Translations under genes and position numbers: made by a program
The notes under the pieces: model-generated
What the model saw: only the letters and a program-made list of their open reading frames with translations
What the model was told of the DNA's origin: nothing
Database searches by the model: none
From: Paraglaciecola sp. 20A4
GTDB taxonomy: Bacteria > Pseudomonadota > Gammaproteobacteria > Enterobacterales > Alteromonadaceae
DNA length: 64,000 nucleotides
NCBI RefSeq assembly: GCF_011378905.1
Contig: NZ_WTPY01000016.1
Span: forward strand, 1 to 64,000
Reading direction: 5' to 3'
Shown: positions 18,152-27,702 of the stretch, piece by piece
How positions within the stretch are numbered: the first letter of the stretch is position 1
Layout of the letters: each line of letters starts with the position of its first letter

Positions 18152-18808
18152 ATGAATTTATTCCGTCAAGATGCTGTTGAATGGCTGGCAAATCTGCCAA
18201 GCGCCAGCGTCGATTTAGTGATAACTGATCCACCATATGAATCATTAGAAAAACATCGAGCCAAAGGCACCACTACACGCCTAAAACACAGTAAAGCGTC
18301 GAGCAATGACTGGTTTGAAATCTTCCCTAATAGCCGTTTTACTGCGCTAGTAGAACAGATTTACCGGGTGTTGAAACCCAACAGTCATTTTTACTTGTTC
18401 TGCGATCAGGAAACCATGTTTGTGGTTAAGCCGCTTGCTGAGGCTGCTGGTTTTACTTTCTGGAAACCACTGGTGTGGGACAAATGCGCCATAGGAATGG
18501 GCTATCACTATCGAGCGCGTTATGAATTCATCCTGTTTTTTGAAAAAGGTAAACGTAAATTACAGGACTTAGGTATGCCTGATGTGTTGCAAGAAAAGCG
18601 CGTTTGGCGGGGTTATCCGACGGAAAAGCCCGTGCCGCTAATTGAAAATCTCATTATTCAAAGTTCAAGGGAAGGGGATATCGTCATAGACCCATTTTTT
18701 GGTTCTGGTGCGACGTTAGTGGCGGCAAAAAATCTTAAACGTCTGTGGCAAGGTGCCGACTTATCACAGTCGGCACTCGAGCATGCTGCTAAGCGATTAA
18801 GAAGTTGA
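18152..18808 (+). CDS. Solitary DNA adenine-N6/cytosine-N4 methyltransferase
   Basis: A compact 218-residue methylase. The catalytic motif DPPY (residues 26-29) comes first and the AdoMet-binding motif DPFFGSG (180-186) last, the order of class beta enzymes of the N6_N4_Mtase family. At 218 residues it leaves little room for a separate target-recognition domain; the segment from about 40 to 120 would have to read the site. No restriction endonuclease or specificity subunit is near, so it is an orphan methylase, perhaps regulatory or left by a phage. The recognition sequence is unknown. Confidence 0.85.
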   Translation: MNLFRQDAVEWLANLPSASVDLVITDPPYESLEKHRAKGTTTRLKHSKASSNDWFEIFPNSRFTALVEQIYRVLKPNSHFYLFCDQETMFVVKPLAEAAGFTFWKPLVWDKCAIGMGYHYRARYEFILFFEKGKRKLQDLGMPDVLQEKRVWRGYPTEKPVPLIENLIIQSSREGDIVIDPFFGSGATLVAAKNLKRLWQGADLSQSALEHAAKRLRS

Positions 18809-18832
18809 CCCTAAGTGGGGATAAATCATCAT

Positions 18833-20029
18833 TTATACCAGCATTTCTAGTAATGAATTAAGGTAACGTCGGCCAAGTGGGGTGACTTGCCAATGGGTGT
18901 CTGTTTCGGCTAACAAACCTTTTTCGATGGCGCTGTTTAAGTTGGCTTTTAATTCGGTTTGCTCATCCATGACTAGCCCGGTGAAATCGGTGAAATCTTG
19001 TTTAGGACAGGCTTCAAGTAAGCGTAATCGATTCATAAAAAACTCAAACGGCAATTCGTCATCTTGCACGATATGCCGCTGGTGCATATAGGAACGGGTT
19101 AAATCCATGTAGCCTTTAGGGTGTTTCACTTTAACGGTACGAACGATATGGCCCGTGTCTTTTAAGGTGATTTTACCGTGTGCGCCACAACCGATACCCA
19201 AGTAATCGCCAAATCGCCAATAGTTAAGATTGTGCTTACATTGCTGGCCGGCCAAACTATAGCCAGATATTTCATATTGCTCATAGCCCGCGCTACTAAG
19301 TATATCGTGGCCTTGTTCTTGAATGTCCCACAATATATCGTCGTCAGGCAGTATAGGCGGCTTAGAATGAAACTGGGTATTAGGTTCGATGGTCAGCTGA
19401 TACCAAGACAAGTGCGGTGGTTGCTGGGCAATACCTTGGCGTAAATCAAATAAAGCATCGTCAATGGACTGCTCGGGTAGGCCGTGCATCAAATCAAGGT
19501 TAAAACTGTTTAAGCCAGCATTACGTGCATAACCTGCCGCGTTGAGTGCTTGTTGCTCGTCGTGTATACGGCCAAGTTTTTCTAACTTTTCTTGCTGAAA
19601 GCTTTGTACACCAATTGAAATGCGGTTTACCCCCGCTTTGGCAAAACCGTTAAAACGCTCGCTTTCCACTGTACCAGGATTTGCTTCAAGCGTGATCTCG
19701 GCATCGGATGCTAAATTCACCCGCTCACGCACGCCTGCTAATAAACGCCCAATGGCCTCGGGGGAAAAGAGACTAGGCGTGCCGCCACCAATGAAAATAC
19801 TGCGCACGGGGCGATCACCAATAAACTTGGCGTCTTCGGCTAAGTCATCCAATAAATGACTGACATATTCGGCTTCAGGCAAGGTACTTTGCTTTTGTCC
19901 ATGGGAGTTAAAGTCGCAATAAGGGCACTTTTGCACACACCAAGGTATATGAATATACAAAGCAACGGGAGGGAGTTGTAGTGTTTTAACGAGCGCAGAA
20001 GCTGCCATTGATGTCGAACCGCTATGCAT
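18833..20029 (-). CDS. hemW: Radical SAM haem chaperone HemW
   Basis: About 398 residues with the radical SAM iron-sulfur motif CVQKCPYC in YIHIPWCVQKCPYCDFNSH, then the GGGTPS motif. HemW was long annotated as oxygen-independent coproporphyrinogen oxidase but lacks that activity and delivers haem to respiratory proteins. The start is uncertain: a TTG at 20065 overlaps the end of rdgB, and ATGs occur at 20029 and 20008; homologues begin just before LPPVALYIHIP, favouring a later start. rdgB lies immediately upstream, the same order as in E. coli. Confidence 0.93.
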   Translation of the reverse strand: MHSGSTSMAASALVKTLQLPPVALYIHIPWCVQKCPYCDFNSHGQKQSTLPEAEYVSHLLDDLAEDAKFIGDRPVRSIFIGGGTPSLFSPEAIGRLLAGVRERVNLASDAEITLEANPGTVESERFNGFAKAGVNRISIGVQSFQQEKLEKLGRIHDEQQALNAAGYARNAGLNSFNLDLMHGLPEQSIDDALFDLRQGIAQQPPHLSWYQLTIEPNTQFHSKPPILPDDDILWDIQEQGHDILSSAGYEQYEISGYSLAGQQCKHNLNYWRFGDYLGIGCGAHGKITLKDTGHIVRTVKVKHPKGYMDLTRSYMHQRHIVQDDELPFEFFMNRLRLLEACPKQDFTDFTGLVMDEQTELKANLNSAIEKGLLAETDTHWQVTPLGRRYLNSLLEMLV

Positions 20030-20057
20030 GTTGTTGCTCACGTTGCTGCTTAAAGAG

Positions 20058-20672
20058 TTAATCAAGATCAGTACTTAATTTGACAAGTAACTGTTGCAGG
20101 GCTTGGCCGCGATGACTTAGAGCGTTTTTCTGCTCTTTGCTTAGCTGCGCCGAGGTGCACTGCTTTTGTTCTACCCAAAACACTGGGTCGTAACCAAAGC
20201 CGCTTTCACCGCAGCGCTCGTGCGTAATCTCACCATGCCATTCGCCTTGGCAAATTATCGGTGTGGGGTCATCGGCACTGCGCATATAAACTAATACGCA
20301 TAAAAAGCGTGCTTGGCGTCTTGCAGGTTCAATATCATTCAGTGAGTGGAGTAACTTATCAATATTGTCGCTATCGCTGGCATTGCTGCCGGCATAACGC
20401 GCTGAATATACACCCGGTGCACCGCCTAATGCATCAACGGCTAAACCTGAGTCATCAGCAATGGCAGGTAAACCGGTGATTTTGGCTGCGTGTCGAGCTT
20501 TGATTATGGCATTCTCAACAAAGGTGGTGCCGGTTTCCGCCACCTCAGGTACGTCAAATTCGCTCTGCGGAATAATATTTATCTTTAGTGGACTAAGTAG
20601 CTGACTTAGCTCGGCCACTTTACCTTTGTTGCCTGTGGCTAATACGATTTTACGTGACAAGGGGGAACTCAT
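20058..20672 (-). CDS. rdgB: dITP/XTP pyrophosphatase RdgB
   Basis: A 204-residue Ham1-family enzyme that hydrolyses the non-canonical nucleotides dITP, ITP and XTP to monophosphates and so keeps them out of DNA. Conserved blocks are [11 protein letters not shown] at the N-terminus, [24 protein letters not shown] in the middle, GFGYDPVF and the terminal ALSHRGQAL. The length is normal for the family. The hemW gene follows directly. Confidence 0.96.
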   Translation of the reverse strand: MSSPLSRKIVLATGNKGKVAELSQLLSPLKINIIPQSEFDVPEVAETGTTFVENAIIKARHAAKITGLPAIADDSGLAVDALGGAPGVYSARYAGSNASDSDNIDKLLHSLNDIEPARRQARFLCVLVYMRSADDPTPIICQGEWHGEITHERCGESGFGYDPVFWVEQKQCTSAQLSKEQKNALSHRGQALQQLLVKLSTDLD

Positions 20673-20891
20673 GCATTGGACTGATATAACCGAATTTTAC
20701 CTGTTTAAGGCCGTAATTGATATTGCACTGTGGCGCTCTTTTATCCACATCGATGGTGGGGGCTCATTACTATTATGCCTTGCTGTTGATAGGTAAATTA
20801 TTTATTCTTGATTGCATAAATAGAGTGTACCGTTTTTTATTTCGCTACTATATTTTCAAAATTTAGCTGCTTACTAGCGCAAGGATGCATT

Positions 20892-22016
20892 ATGGATTTT
20901 TTAGCCAAATCACTTCTACTTAGCAGTGCGAGCCTAATGGCAGGATATACCCTAGCTGCTGTGGATCCTCAATCTAAAACCAAAATAAAAGCCGAAATTC
21001 AGACTCAGTTGGTCGCAGTAATCAAACCTAGCACGGTGCTTTTAGAGTCATCTAAGCTCCCTGAGCCTATAGAGCGTGTAGCACCTAAATACCCAGTAAG
21101 CATGGCGCGCAAAGGCGCAGAGGGCTGGGTACAACTGAATTTCGTGGTGGGTACTGACGGCAGCGTAAATAACATAGTCGTCGTTGATTCAACGGGCATG
21201 CAAGATTTCGAGAAAGCCGCTGTAGCAGCAATGAAAAACTGGCAATACAGCCCCGCGTTTATTGATGGCAAGCCAATCGAGCAATGTTACAACAAAGTTC
21301 AAATGGACTTTCAGTTAGATGGAGGAGTAAGAGGGGTTAGGCGTAAGTTTAAACGCAATTATGAAAATGTACGAGAAGCGTTAAACAGCAATGATATTTC
21401 CTTAGCGCGTGAGTTGAGTGACAGCATGAAAGACAAAGGTTTGCTCAATAGCATAGAGTTTGTCTTCTATTCGTTGCTAAGAGCTGACTTGGCAAAAGCC
21501 AAGAGCGACGATCTTGCAGAGCTTAAACACATTGAACGTATCTTGAATACCGACAGAAAAGGTGAATATTTGGGCAACGAAGCGTATTCCTTACTGCTAA
21601 ATCGCATGTTTGCGCTGCAACTAACGCAAGCGCAATACCTTGATTCCTTGGATACATTTCAGCGTATCGAAACCCAACAGAATAACGACGAAAATATCGC
21701 CTTGCTTAAACCCTATGTGACTAAGGTGCTTAATTTACTTAAAAGCGACAAGGTGATTTCGATCCCCGGTAAAGTAAAGCAAGACGGTGATTGGTGGCAT
21801 GAATTGAGTCGAAGTGCCTTTAGCTTGCAAGATGTAAGCGGTAAGCTAAATTCTGTTGAACTGCGTTGCCATAACAAAAGGGAGTTATACAGCGCTACAA
21901 CCGATAGCATATGGCATATCCCTGCCAGTTGGGGACGTTGCAGCGTAAGAGTGGTAGGTGACTCCGATAGCCAATTTACCCTACTAGAAATGCCTAACCA
22001 GAATAATCCGAGCTGA
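20892..22016 (+). CDS. TonB C-terminal-domain protein with long extension
   Basis: A 374-residue protein with an N-terminal signal segment ending near LAAVDP. A TonB C-terminal-type domain occupies about residues 58-142 (ERVAPKYPVSMARKGAEGWV, the YP motif and WQYSPAF). Unlike ordinary TonB, this domain is near the start and is followed by about 230 residues of mainly helical sequence (TPR-like in feel) and a beta-rich end. There is no proline-rich spacer and no ExbBD gene nearby. It is more likely a periplasmic protein that borrowed the domain than a classical energy transducer. Confidence 0.75.
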   Translation: MDFLAKSLLLSSASLMAGYTLAAVDPQSKTKIKAEIQTQLVAVIKPSTVLLESSKLPEPIERVAPKYPVSMARKGAEGWVQLNFVVGTDGSVNNIVVVDSTGMQDFEKAAVAAMKNWQYSPAFIDGKPIEQCYNKVQMDFQLDGGVRGVRRKFKRNYENVREALNSNDISLARELSDSMKDKGLLNSIEFVFYSLLRADLAKAKSDDLAELKHIERILNTDRKGEYLGNEAYSLLLNRMFALQLTQAQYLDSLDTFQRIETQQNNDENIALLKPYVTKVLNLLKSDKVISIPGKVKQDGDWWHELSRSAFSLQDVSGKLNSVELRCHNKRELYSATTDSIWHIPASWGRCSVRVVGDSDSQFTLLEMPNQNNPS

Positions 22017-22029
22017 TTTCGAGCTATTC

Positions 22030-22077
22030 TTCAATCATAAAAAAACCTGCAATTGTGCAGGTTTTTTTATGATTGAA
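22030..22077. terminator. Bidirectional terminator, perfect 22-bp stem
   Basis: A perfect inverted repeat with a four-base loop ATTG, whose GC core CCTGCA/TGCAGG is flanked by A7 on one side and T7 on the other. It lies between the convergent TonB-domain gene and srmB and can terminate both. Confidence 0.9.
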
Positions 22078-22099
22078 CGTGTGCTAAAAAGAGCAGTAA

Positions 22100-23338
22100 T
22101 TAGCTTTTGTTCTTTTTCTTCTTGGCTTTTTTCTTCAAAGGTACACCCGCCGCTTTTTTGGCGCGGTTACTCATTTTTTTCTTGGCCGGTGGCTTAGCTT
22201 CTTTATTTTTCGGGCGCAGCTCATCAATCACACGGCGTTTAAGGGGCTGCTCCGTGTAACGTTCAATTTTAGGCACGATTGCGATATCGTGTGCTTCGAC
22301 GATCGAAATAGCGGTGCCTTTGTTACCTGCGCGACCCGTACGACCAATACGGTGTACATATATATCAGCAGTACGTGGCATGTCGTAGTTAATAACGTGG
22401 CTGATGTTTTCTACATCAATGCCTCTGGCAGCTACATCGGTGGCGATAAGAATTTTGACTTCACCGGAGCGAAATTTAGCCATGGATAAATTACGTTTAT
22501 CTTGCGGCATCTCACCTTGTAACCAACATACAATAAAACCGTCACGCTCTAATACCTGCTTTAATTCGTTCAGACGGTCGCGAGTTTTAACAAAAACGAC
22601 CGCTGATTCAACCTGATGTGTCAGAATATGCTTGAGCAAGGCATATTTGTGTTTAGCATCGTCAGCTAGGTGTAACCACTGATGAATTTTACCTTGTTCT
22701 TTGCGACTCGGAGCGGCTTCAAGTTCAACGGGATCATTCAGAATATCTTTTGCAAAGCGGCTAATGCCAGCACCTTCAAGAGTGGCTGAAAACAACATGC
22801 TTTGTTTGCGCCAGCGAGCTTCAGCAGAAATCTGGTTTACGATTGATGAAAAGCCCATATCAAGCATACGGTCCGCTTCATCTAAAATAAGGCATTCAAT
22901 ATCACGGCAATCAAAACTTTCTTGTTCAATGTGTTCGAACAAACGCCCCGGGGTCGCAACAAGAATATCTAGATTTTTTTCTAGTGTGTCTCTGTCGGTA
23001 CCATAGTTAATACCACCTGTTATCACTCCGCAGACGATATCCGTGTATTTGCTTAGCTCTAAAGCCTGATTATAAACCTGTTGGGCGAGCTCACGAGTCG
23101 GGGTTAAGATTAAAATCCGCGTCGAGCCAATACCGCGACGGGGGTAATCTAGTATAAATTGGCAAACAGGCAATAAAAATGCTGCTGTTTTGCCCGTACC
23201 TGTAGGGGCTGAGGCAAGAATATCTTTGCCTTCCATCGCTGCTGGAATAACCAACTGCTGAATACTGGTGGGTTCTATGTAGCCTAACTCAGCGACTGCG
23301 CGGCAAAGTTCATCATCTAGGTCTAGTTGCTCAAACAT
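22100..23338 (-). CDS. srmB: ATP-dependent RNA helicase SrmB
   Basis: A 412-residue DEAD-box helicase with Q motif (TSIQQ), Walker A APTGTGKT, PTRELA, TPGR, DEAD (LDEADRMLDMGF), SAT and HRIGRTGRAG, then a Lys-rich basic tail from about 370. Segments such as RWRKQSMLFSATLEG and KIHQWLHLADD match SrmB rather than RhlE or RhlB. SrmB acts early in assembly of the 50S ribosomal subunit and is important in the cold. Adjacent genes are not functionally related. Confidence 0.93.
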   Translation of the reverse strand: MFEQLDLDDELCRAVAELGYIEPTSIQQLVIPAAMEGKDILASAPTGTGKTAAFLLPVCQFILDYPRRGIGSTRILILTPTRELAQQVYNQALELSKYTDIVCGVITGGINYGTDRDTLEKNLDILVATPGRLFEHIEQESFDCRDIECLILDEADRMLDMGFSSIVNQISAEARWRKQSMLFSATLEGAGISRFAKDILNDPVELEAAPSRKEQGKIHQWLHLADDAKHKYALLKHILTHQVESAVVFVKTRDRLNELKQVLERDGFIVCWLQGEMPQDKRNLSMAKFRSGEVKILIATDVAARGIDVENISHVINYDMPRTADIYVHRIGRTGRAGNKGTAISIVEAHDIAIVPKIERYTEQPLKRRVIDELRPKNKEAKPPAKKKMSNRAKKAAGVPLKKKAKKKKNKS

Positions 23339-23430
23339 GGCGTTTCTATGCTTCTTAAAGTTGTACTTAATATAATGGGCGCAAAAACAAAACTGTTAAG
23401 CTCCCGAGATGCCTAAGGCAATTAACGAGT

Positions 23431-24087
23431 TTAATTCGTTGGGTAGCGCTGCTTTAATTCCTGATAAACCTTATCGCTGTAATCAGGTAAAGCAATGTCT
23501 AATGTGTTTAACACATCGACTAGGTGTTCGTTGTCTTCACGGCCGTGCCATAGCTTTAAGTAGCTACCATCTTTATAACCGTTGTCTTGACGGAAGAAGT
23601 TTAATACATTTTTACCCACATACTGACGATACAGTTCATCGGCGGTCATATCAGCTTGCTCGACAATTTTGATGAATAAAGACACATCGAATCGATTGGC
23701 AGCGCAAAGACCTGTCATCAATTGCAAATTGTCGAGTATATCCAAGCTGCTAAATGGGTAATCTTTACCATCAAACGTAACACTGTTATTACCGGATGCA
23801 AGTTGTTCGGCAATGACACAGGCAGACTGACTGATATCACCCTTGAACTGGATAATGATCGACGATAAAGCAAAATGCCAAATATCCACCAACTCCATTT
23901 GCAACTGTGATAAATCTTTATGTTGGGCTTTCCACCATTTCCAACCGTGATGCTCAATACCCTCGACTGATTCGATCATTGCCGCGCGCAAATATGCATA
24001 GTTCGCGCTCAACCAATTTGGGTTCACTTTATAGTTCATGCCTTCTTGTAATGTCAGCATAGTGTTTAATTGAGTGGTGGATAACAT
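23431..24087 (-). CDS. Dimeric all-alpha dUTP diphosphatase
   Basis: A 218-residue protein of the dUTPase_2 (MazG-related, all-alpha NTP pyrophosphatase) family. The helical metal-binding signature is visible as ESVEGIEHHGWKWWK (about 39-53) followed by LQMELVDIWHF (about 61-72), which supply the acidic residues for magnesium. The enzyme converts dUTP to dUMP and PPi. It lies in the same direction as cca and srmB but with its own spacing. This type replaces or supplements the trimeric Dut enzyme. Confidence 0.85.
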   Translation of the reverse strand: MLSTTQLNTMLTLQEGMNYKVNPNWLSANYAYLRAAMIESVEGIEHHGWKWWKAQHKDLSQLQMELVDIWHFALSSIIIQFKGDISQSACVIAEQLASGNNSVTFDGKDYPFSSLDILDNLQLMTGLCAANRFDVSLFIKIVEQADMTADELYRQYVGKNVLNFFRQDNGYKDGSYLKLWHGREDNEHLVDVLNTLDIALPDYSDKVYQELKQRYPTN

Positions 24088-24142
24088 GGTAAGCCTTGTT
24101 TGTTCTGATTATGGTCTGGTTGCTACAAAAAGCGGACGGGTA

Positions 24143-25360
24143 TTATGCCACGTTTGCAGCGATAGCATGAATGCGTTTTTGCCTGAGTTGTTGTTTTATT
24201 TCTGCACCTTTATATCCAGCTTGTACGATTTCCTGCACGTTGACTTCTTTAGCGAGTAAGTAAGCCTGCCAAATATAGTCGGCATTAGGATAAGGGCTGT
24301 CTTCAAAGCCTGTTCTGCCGCGTGCATCTGCTGTACAAGCTAACAGCAAATCAGCAAAGCGCTCGGGTTTACGCCATACGTCACAGTTATCTAGAAAGTC
24401 GTTGATGGTCGAAGCCTTTAACTTGAATGCGTGGTGAACATAGCTGTGATACTCGCTCATTAATATGGCTAAGTTGCGGCAATCATTAGGCACTTTTAAG
24501 CGCTCACACAATGTGTTGATAGGTGCTATACCGAGTTTCTCGTGCCCCTTGTGAGACGGCCACAGCGTGGGATCGGTTAAACCTTTACCCAAGTCATGTA
24601 CCAAGGCGGCAAAACGCACAGACAGTTTGTTCGATATGCGTACAGACTGTTCAAGTACCATCATGGTATGAATACCAGTATCTATTTCTGGATGCCATTT
24701 GGCCGGGTTTGGTATGCCCCATAAACAATCTAATTCAGCAAACCAGACCTTTAACGCGGTGCACTCGCGCAATGTCTCAAAATACACTTGCGGGGTATCT
24801 TCAAGCAGGCTTTTAGCCGTTTCGACCCACACACGTTCCGCGCTTAAATTCGCTAGTTCACCAGATTGGCTGATATCACGCATAAGCACTTTCGTCTCAT
24901 CGGCAATGGTAAAACCGTAACTGGAGTAGCGTGCCGCGAAACGCGCTACGCGTAATACACGCAGGGGATCTTCGACAAAAGCAGCCGATACATGGCGCAA
25001 AATGCGTTTATTAAGATCACCCTGACCATCAAACGGGTCGATGATATTGCCTGCGTCGTCCATGGCCATTGCATTCACCGTGAGATCTCGGCGCATTAGG
25101 TCTTGCTCTAGGGTAACACTAGTCGAAGTATCGCATTCAAAACCGGTATAACCCTGGCCTACTTTACGTTCAGTGCGCGCCAAAGCATATTCTTGTTGGG
25201 TTGTAGGGTGCAGAAATACCGGGAAATCTTTACCTACCTGCTGATAACCTTTAGCAAGCATGTCTGCTTCGCTGGCACCGACAACAACCCAGTCTTTATC
25301 TTTTATCTGGCGATTAAGAAGTTTATCGCGTACCGCACCACCAACTAAATATACCTGCAT
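24143..25360 (-). CDS. cca: CCA-adding tRNA nucleotidyltransferase
   Basis: A 405-residue enzyme that adds or repairs the 3'-CCA of tRNAs. The class II nucleotidyltransferase head has YLVGGAVRDKLL and the catalytic KDKDWVVVGAS, then RRDLTVNAMAMD and RVLRVARFAARY. A C-terminal HD phosphohydrolase domain carries HDLGKG, as in the E. coli-type enzyme. The ATG at 25360 (MQVYLVGG) is the family start; an upstream in-frame ATG at 25414 adds an unconserved 18 residues. Confidence 0.96.
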   Translation of the reverse strand: MQVYLVGGAVRDKLLNRQIKDKDWVVVGASEADMLAKGYQQVGKDFPVFLHPTTQQEYALARTERKVGQGYTGFECDTSTSVTLEQDLMRRDLTVNAMAMDDAGNIIDPFDGQGDLNKRILRHVSAAFVEDPLRVLRVARFAARYSSYGFTIADETKVLMRDISQSGELANLSAERVWVETAKSLLEDTPQVYFETLRECTALKVWFAELDCLWGIPNPAKWHPEIDTGIHTMMVLEQSVRISNKLSVRFAALVHDLGKGLTDPTLWPSHKGHEKLGIAPINTLCERLKVPNDCRNLAILMSEYHSYVHHAFKLKASTINDFLDNCDVWRKPERFADLLLACTADARGRTGFEDSPYPNADYIWQAYLLAKEVNVQEIVQAGYKGAEIKQQLRQKRIHAIAANVA

Positions 25361-25599
25361 ACATACCTTAAATAATAAAATCACCTTATTATGCCTGATT
25401 TGTGCTGATAGCAAAAATCGTTGCCATATTGGTAATATGGATTCGATGTTGAATCAACGTCTTGATCAATCGCTAATTTGATGTCGAAGAGCGCAAGACA
25501 TACGCTGTTTCACTAAACACAGGCTTATTTTTGACAAGTTTAGATGAAGTGGTTAGTTTATCCTCCGCTTATCCTCAAACTGTCATTAGAAGCGTTGTT

Positions 25600-26511
25600 A
25601 TGTATCTCAATTATTTCGGACTTTCAGATAATCCGTTTTCCATCGCGCCTAATCCAGCGTACTTATATATGAGCCCCAGACATAAAGAAGCTTTAGCGCA
25701 CCTAACGTTCGGTTTGCGTGAAAGTGGCGGATTTGTGATGCTAACGGGAGAAGTGGGTACAGGCAAAACCACTGTCTCGCGCAAATTAATGCAGCAATTA
25801 CCTGATAATACTCAGGTAGCCATGGTGCTTAATCCGACTTTATCGGCCATAGAGCTATTAGCCTCCATTTGCGATGAGCTAAGTATTGAGTATCTTTATG
25901 AGCGGGCCAGTCTTAAATATTTTACTGATTTGATCCTTAATAAATTAGCGACCAACCATAACAGCGGCTTGAATACGGTTTTGATTATAGATGAAGCTCA
26001 GCATTTGTTACCTGAGGTCCTTGAGCAATTACGTTTGCTAACAAATCTCGAAACGAATAGAGAGAAATTATTAAAGGTAGTGTTGATAGGCCAGCCAGAA
26101 TTGCAACAGCTTTTGAAACGCAATGAGTTGCGCCAGTTGGCTCAGCGGATCACGGCTCGTTATCACTTGTTGCCGCTTACATCGGGTGAAGTTAAAGCCT
26201 ATATCAGCCATCGCTTGGGCGTGGCCAATGGCGACAGTAGTGTTTTCAGTTCTGGCGCGTTAGGTGCGGTGTATCAAGTGACAGGGGGTATACCAAGAGT
26301 CATTAATTTATTATGCGATCGCGCGTTAACCTTGACGTTTACTAAGCAATCCCCCGTAGTACATACACATATTTTTTATGCCGCAGCTGAGCAAATTTTA
26401 GGCGCAGACGTAGTCGCGCAACGTCGGGGCAAACAGCGCAATTTATTGTTAAGCGCTTTATTTGTTGTCGCCTTGGGTGTTGGGTATTTAGGAGGCAGTT
26501 GGTATGGATAA
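25600..26511 (+). CDS. gspA: GspA/ExeA-type AAA ATPase
   Basis: A 303-residue AAA ATPase beginning MYLNYFGLSDNPFSIAPNP, the classic ExeA/MshM opening, with Walker A GEVGTGKTT and Walker B VLIIDEAQ. One transmembrane helix ends the protein (about 278-300), so the periplasmic peptidoglycan-binding domain of Aeromonas ExeA is missing. ExeA works with ExeB to insert the type II secretion secretin through the cell wall. It overlaps gspB by eight bases. An in-frame start 23 codons upstream is less likely. MshM-like function in pilus assembly is an alternative, but the gspB partner favours secretion. Confidence 0.85.
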   Translation: MYLNYFGLSDNPFSIAPNPAYLYMSPRHKEALAHLTFGLRESGGFVMLTGEVGTGKTTVSRKLMQQLPDNTQVAMVLNPTLSAIELLASICDELSIEYLYERASLKYFTDLILNKLATNHNSGLNTVLIIDEAQHLLPEVLEQLRLLTNLETNREKLLKVVLIGQPELQQLLKRNELRQLAQRITARYHLLPLTSGEVKAYISHRLGVANGDSSVFSSGALGAVYQVTGGIPRVINLLCDRALTLTFTKQSPVVHTHIFYAAAEQILGADVVAQRRGKQRNLLLSALFVVALGVGYLGGSWYG

Positions 26512-27586
26512 CCTCGTAACTATCGACGCGTTATTGCCAGGCATGGTGATTGTTCAAATCACACAACAGAATGGACCGATAAAAATACGTAAATCAGGTT
26601 TAGTAACCAGTATGGAAATGGTCACTGGACTTGGTGAAATGGGGGTTCAACAAGTAGAGATTGATCCAGCGCAAACCGTCGAAATAGATAAGCCAAAAGT
26701 ACAAAAATCACAAACCCAAAAGTTATTAGAGAGTGATCGTTTAAGTGAGCATGGCGCAAATGCGGCTGTGTCTGATCAGTTCAATCGCAGCTTATTTCTA
26801 CCATCGGTCCAGGCATTGCCGTCACGATGGCAATACTATGCTAAGCCCTTGGTGCAAGGTTTTATGGTTATTTGTGTTGGTTTTGCATTAGGCTGGGGAG
26901 CGTCAGTTGCACCTAAGTGGTTGGACAAGCTCGATATGGCCGGAATGCTAAAGCAAGCCAATAACAGTGAGCAGGTTGATTTAGCATCGAAAGTGGCGAA
27001 TACCAATTCTACGGGCTCCACTGAGGTGGTTGCCCAATCGATTGAAGAAACAAAAGAAACAAATAATACTGACACTAGCCAAATTGCAAAGCCCGAAATA
27101 GTCAATACGTCATCAAATGATGTCCAACCCAAGCAAAACAAATCACTAGCCCGCACTAACGTCGATCCTAGTCAATCACAGGACCGTAAAGTAAATACTG
27201 TTGATAGTCGGACTAGCCAGCGTTACGGAACCGAACAATCGAGTTCTAGAATATCAGCTGATTTACTGAAACGATTTGAAAAAGCCATTACCGAAATAGA
27301 CAATGAGCCAGACAAAGACTTTGAACCTACACAAACGAAAAGTATAGATACGCCTCGCATTGATCAGTTGCCCGCATGGGTACTCACTCAGCTTCCGCCA
27401 ATGGTATTTTCAATGCATATGTATTCTTCCTCTGAACAAGATCGTTGGGTCGAGGTGAATAATAGGCGACTACATGAAGGAGACATGATTGACGACAAAG
27501 TTCAAATCGAACACATTGAGCCGCAAAACGTTATCCTGAATTATCAAGGACAAACTTTCAGTATGTCTGCTCTTAGCGAGTGGTAA
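26504..27586 (+). CDS. gspB: GspB-type secretion assembly protein
   Basis: A 360-residue protein overlapping gspA. Residues 1-60 (VTIDALLPGMVIVQI, then GVQQVEIDPAQ) resemble the DUF3391 module usually found before HD-GYP domains. A transmembrane helix follows at about 120-140, then a polar low-complexity linker of about 130 residues, and a C-terminal GspB/ExeB domain (about 290-360, PPMVFSMHMYSSSEQDRW and VNNRRLHEGD). GspB with GspA helps the outer membrane secretin pass the peptidoglycan. The cytoplasmic DUF3391-like head is unexpected. The rest of the type II operon is not here. Confidence 0.85.
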   Translation: MDNLVTIDALLPGMVIVQITQQNGPIKIRKSGLVTSMEMVTGLGEMGVQQVEIDPAQTVEIDKPKVQKSQTQKLLESDRLSEHGANAAVSDQFNRSLFLPSVQALPSRWQYYAKPLVQGFMVICVGFALGWGASVAPKWLDKLDMAGMLKQANNSEQVDLASKVANTNSTGSTEVVAQSIEETKETNNTDTSQIAKPEIVNTSSNDVQPKQNKSLARTNVDPSQSQDRKVNTVDSRTSQRYGTEQSSSRISADLLKRFEKAITEIDNEPDKDFEPTQTKSIDTPRIDQLPAWVLTQLPPMVFSMHMYSSSEQDRWVEVNNRRLHEGDMIDDKVQIEHIEPQNVILNYQGQTFSMSALSEW

Positions 27587-27702
27587 TCCGTCAACACCGC
27601 AGACCACCTGCTTAAACACGTCATTGGCTAGAAATGTACGGTTTAATATGCATAATGCGATGACTGAACACGGATTACCGCGATTATGGACACATAACAG
27701 AC

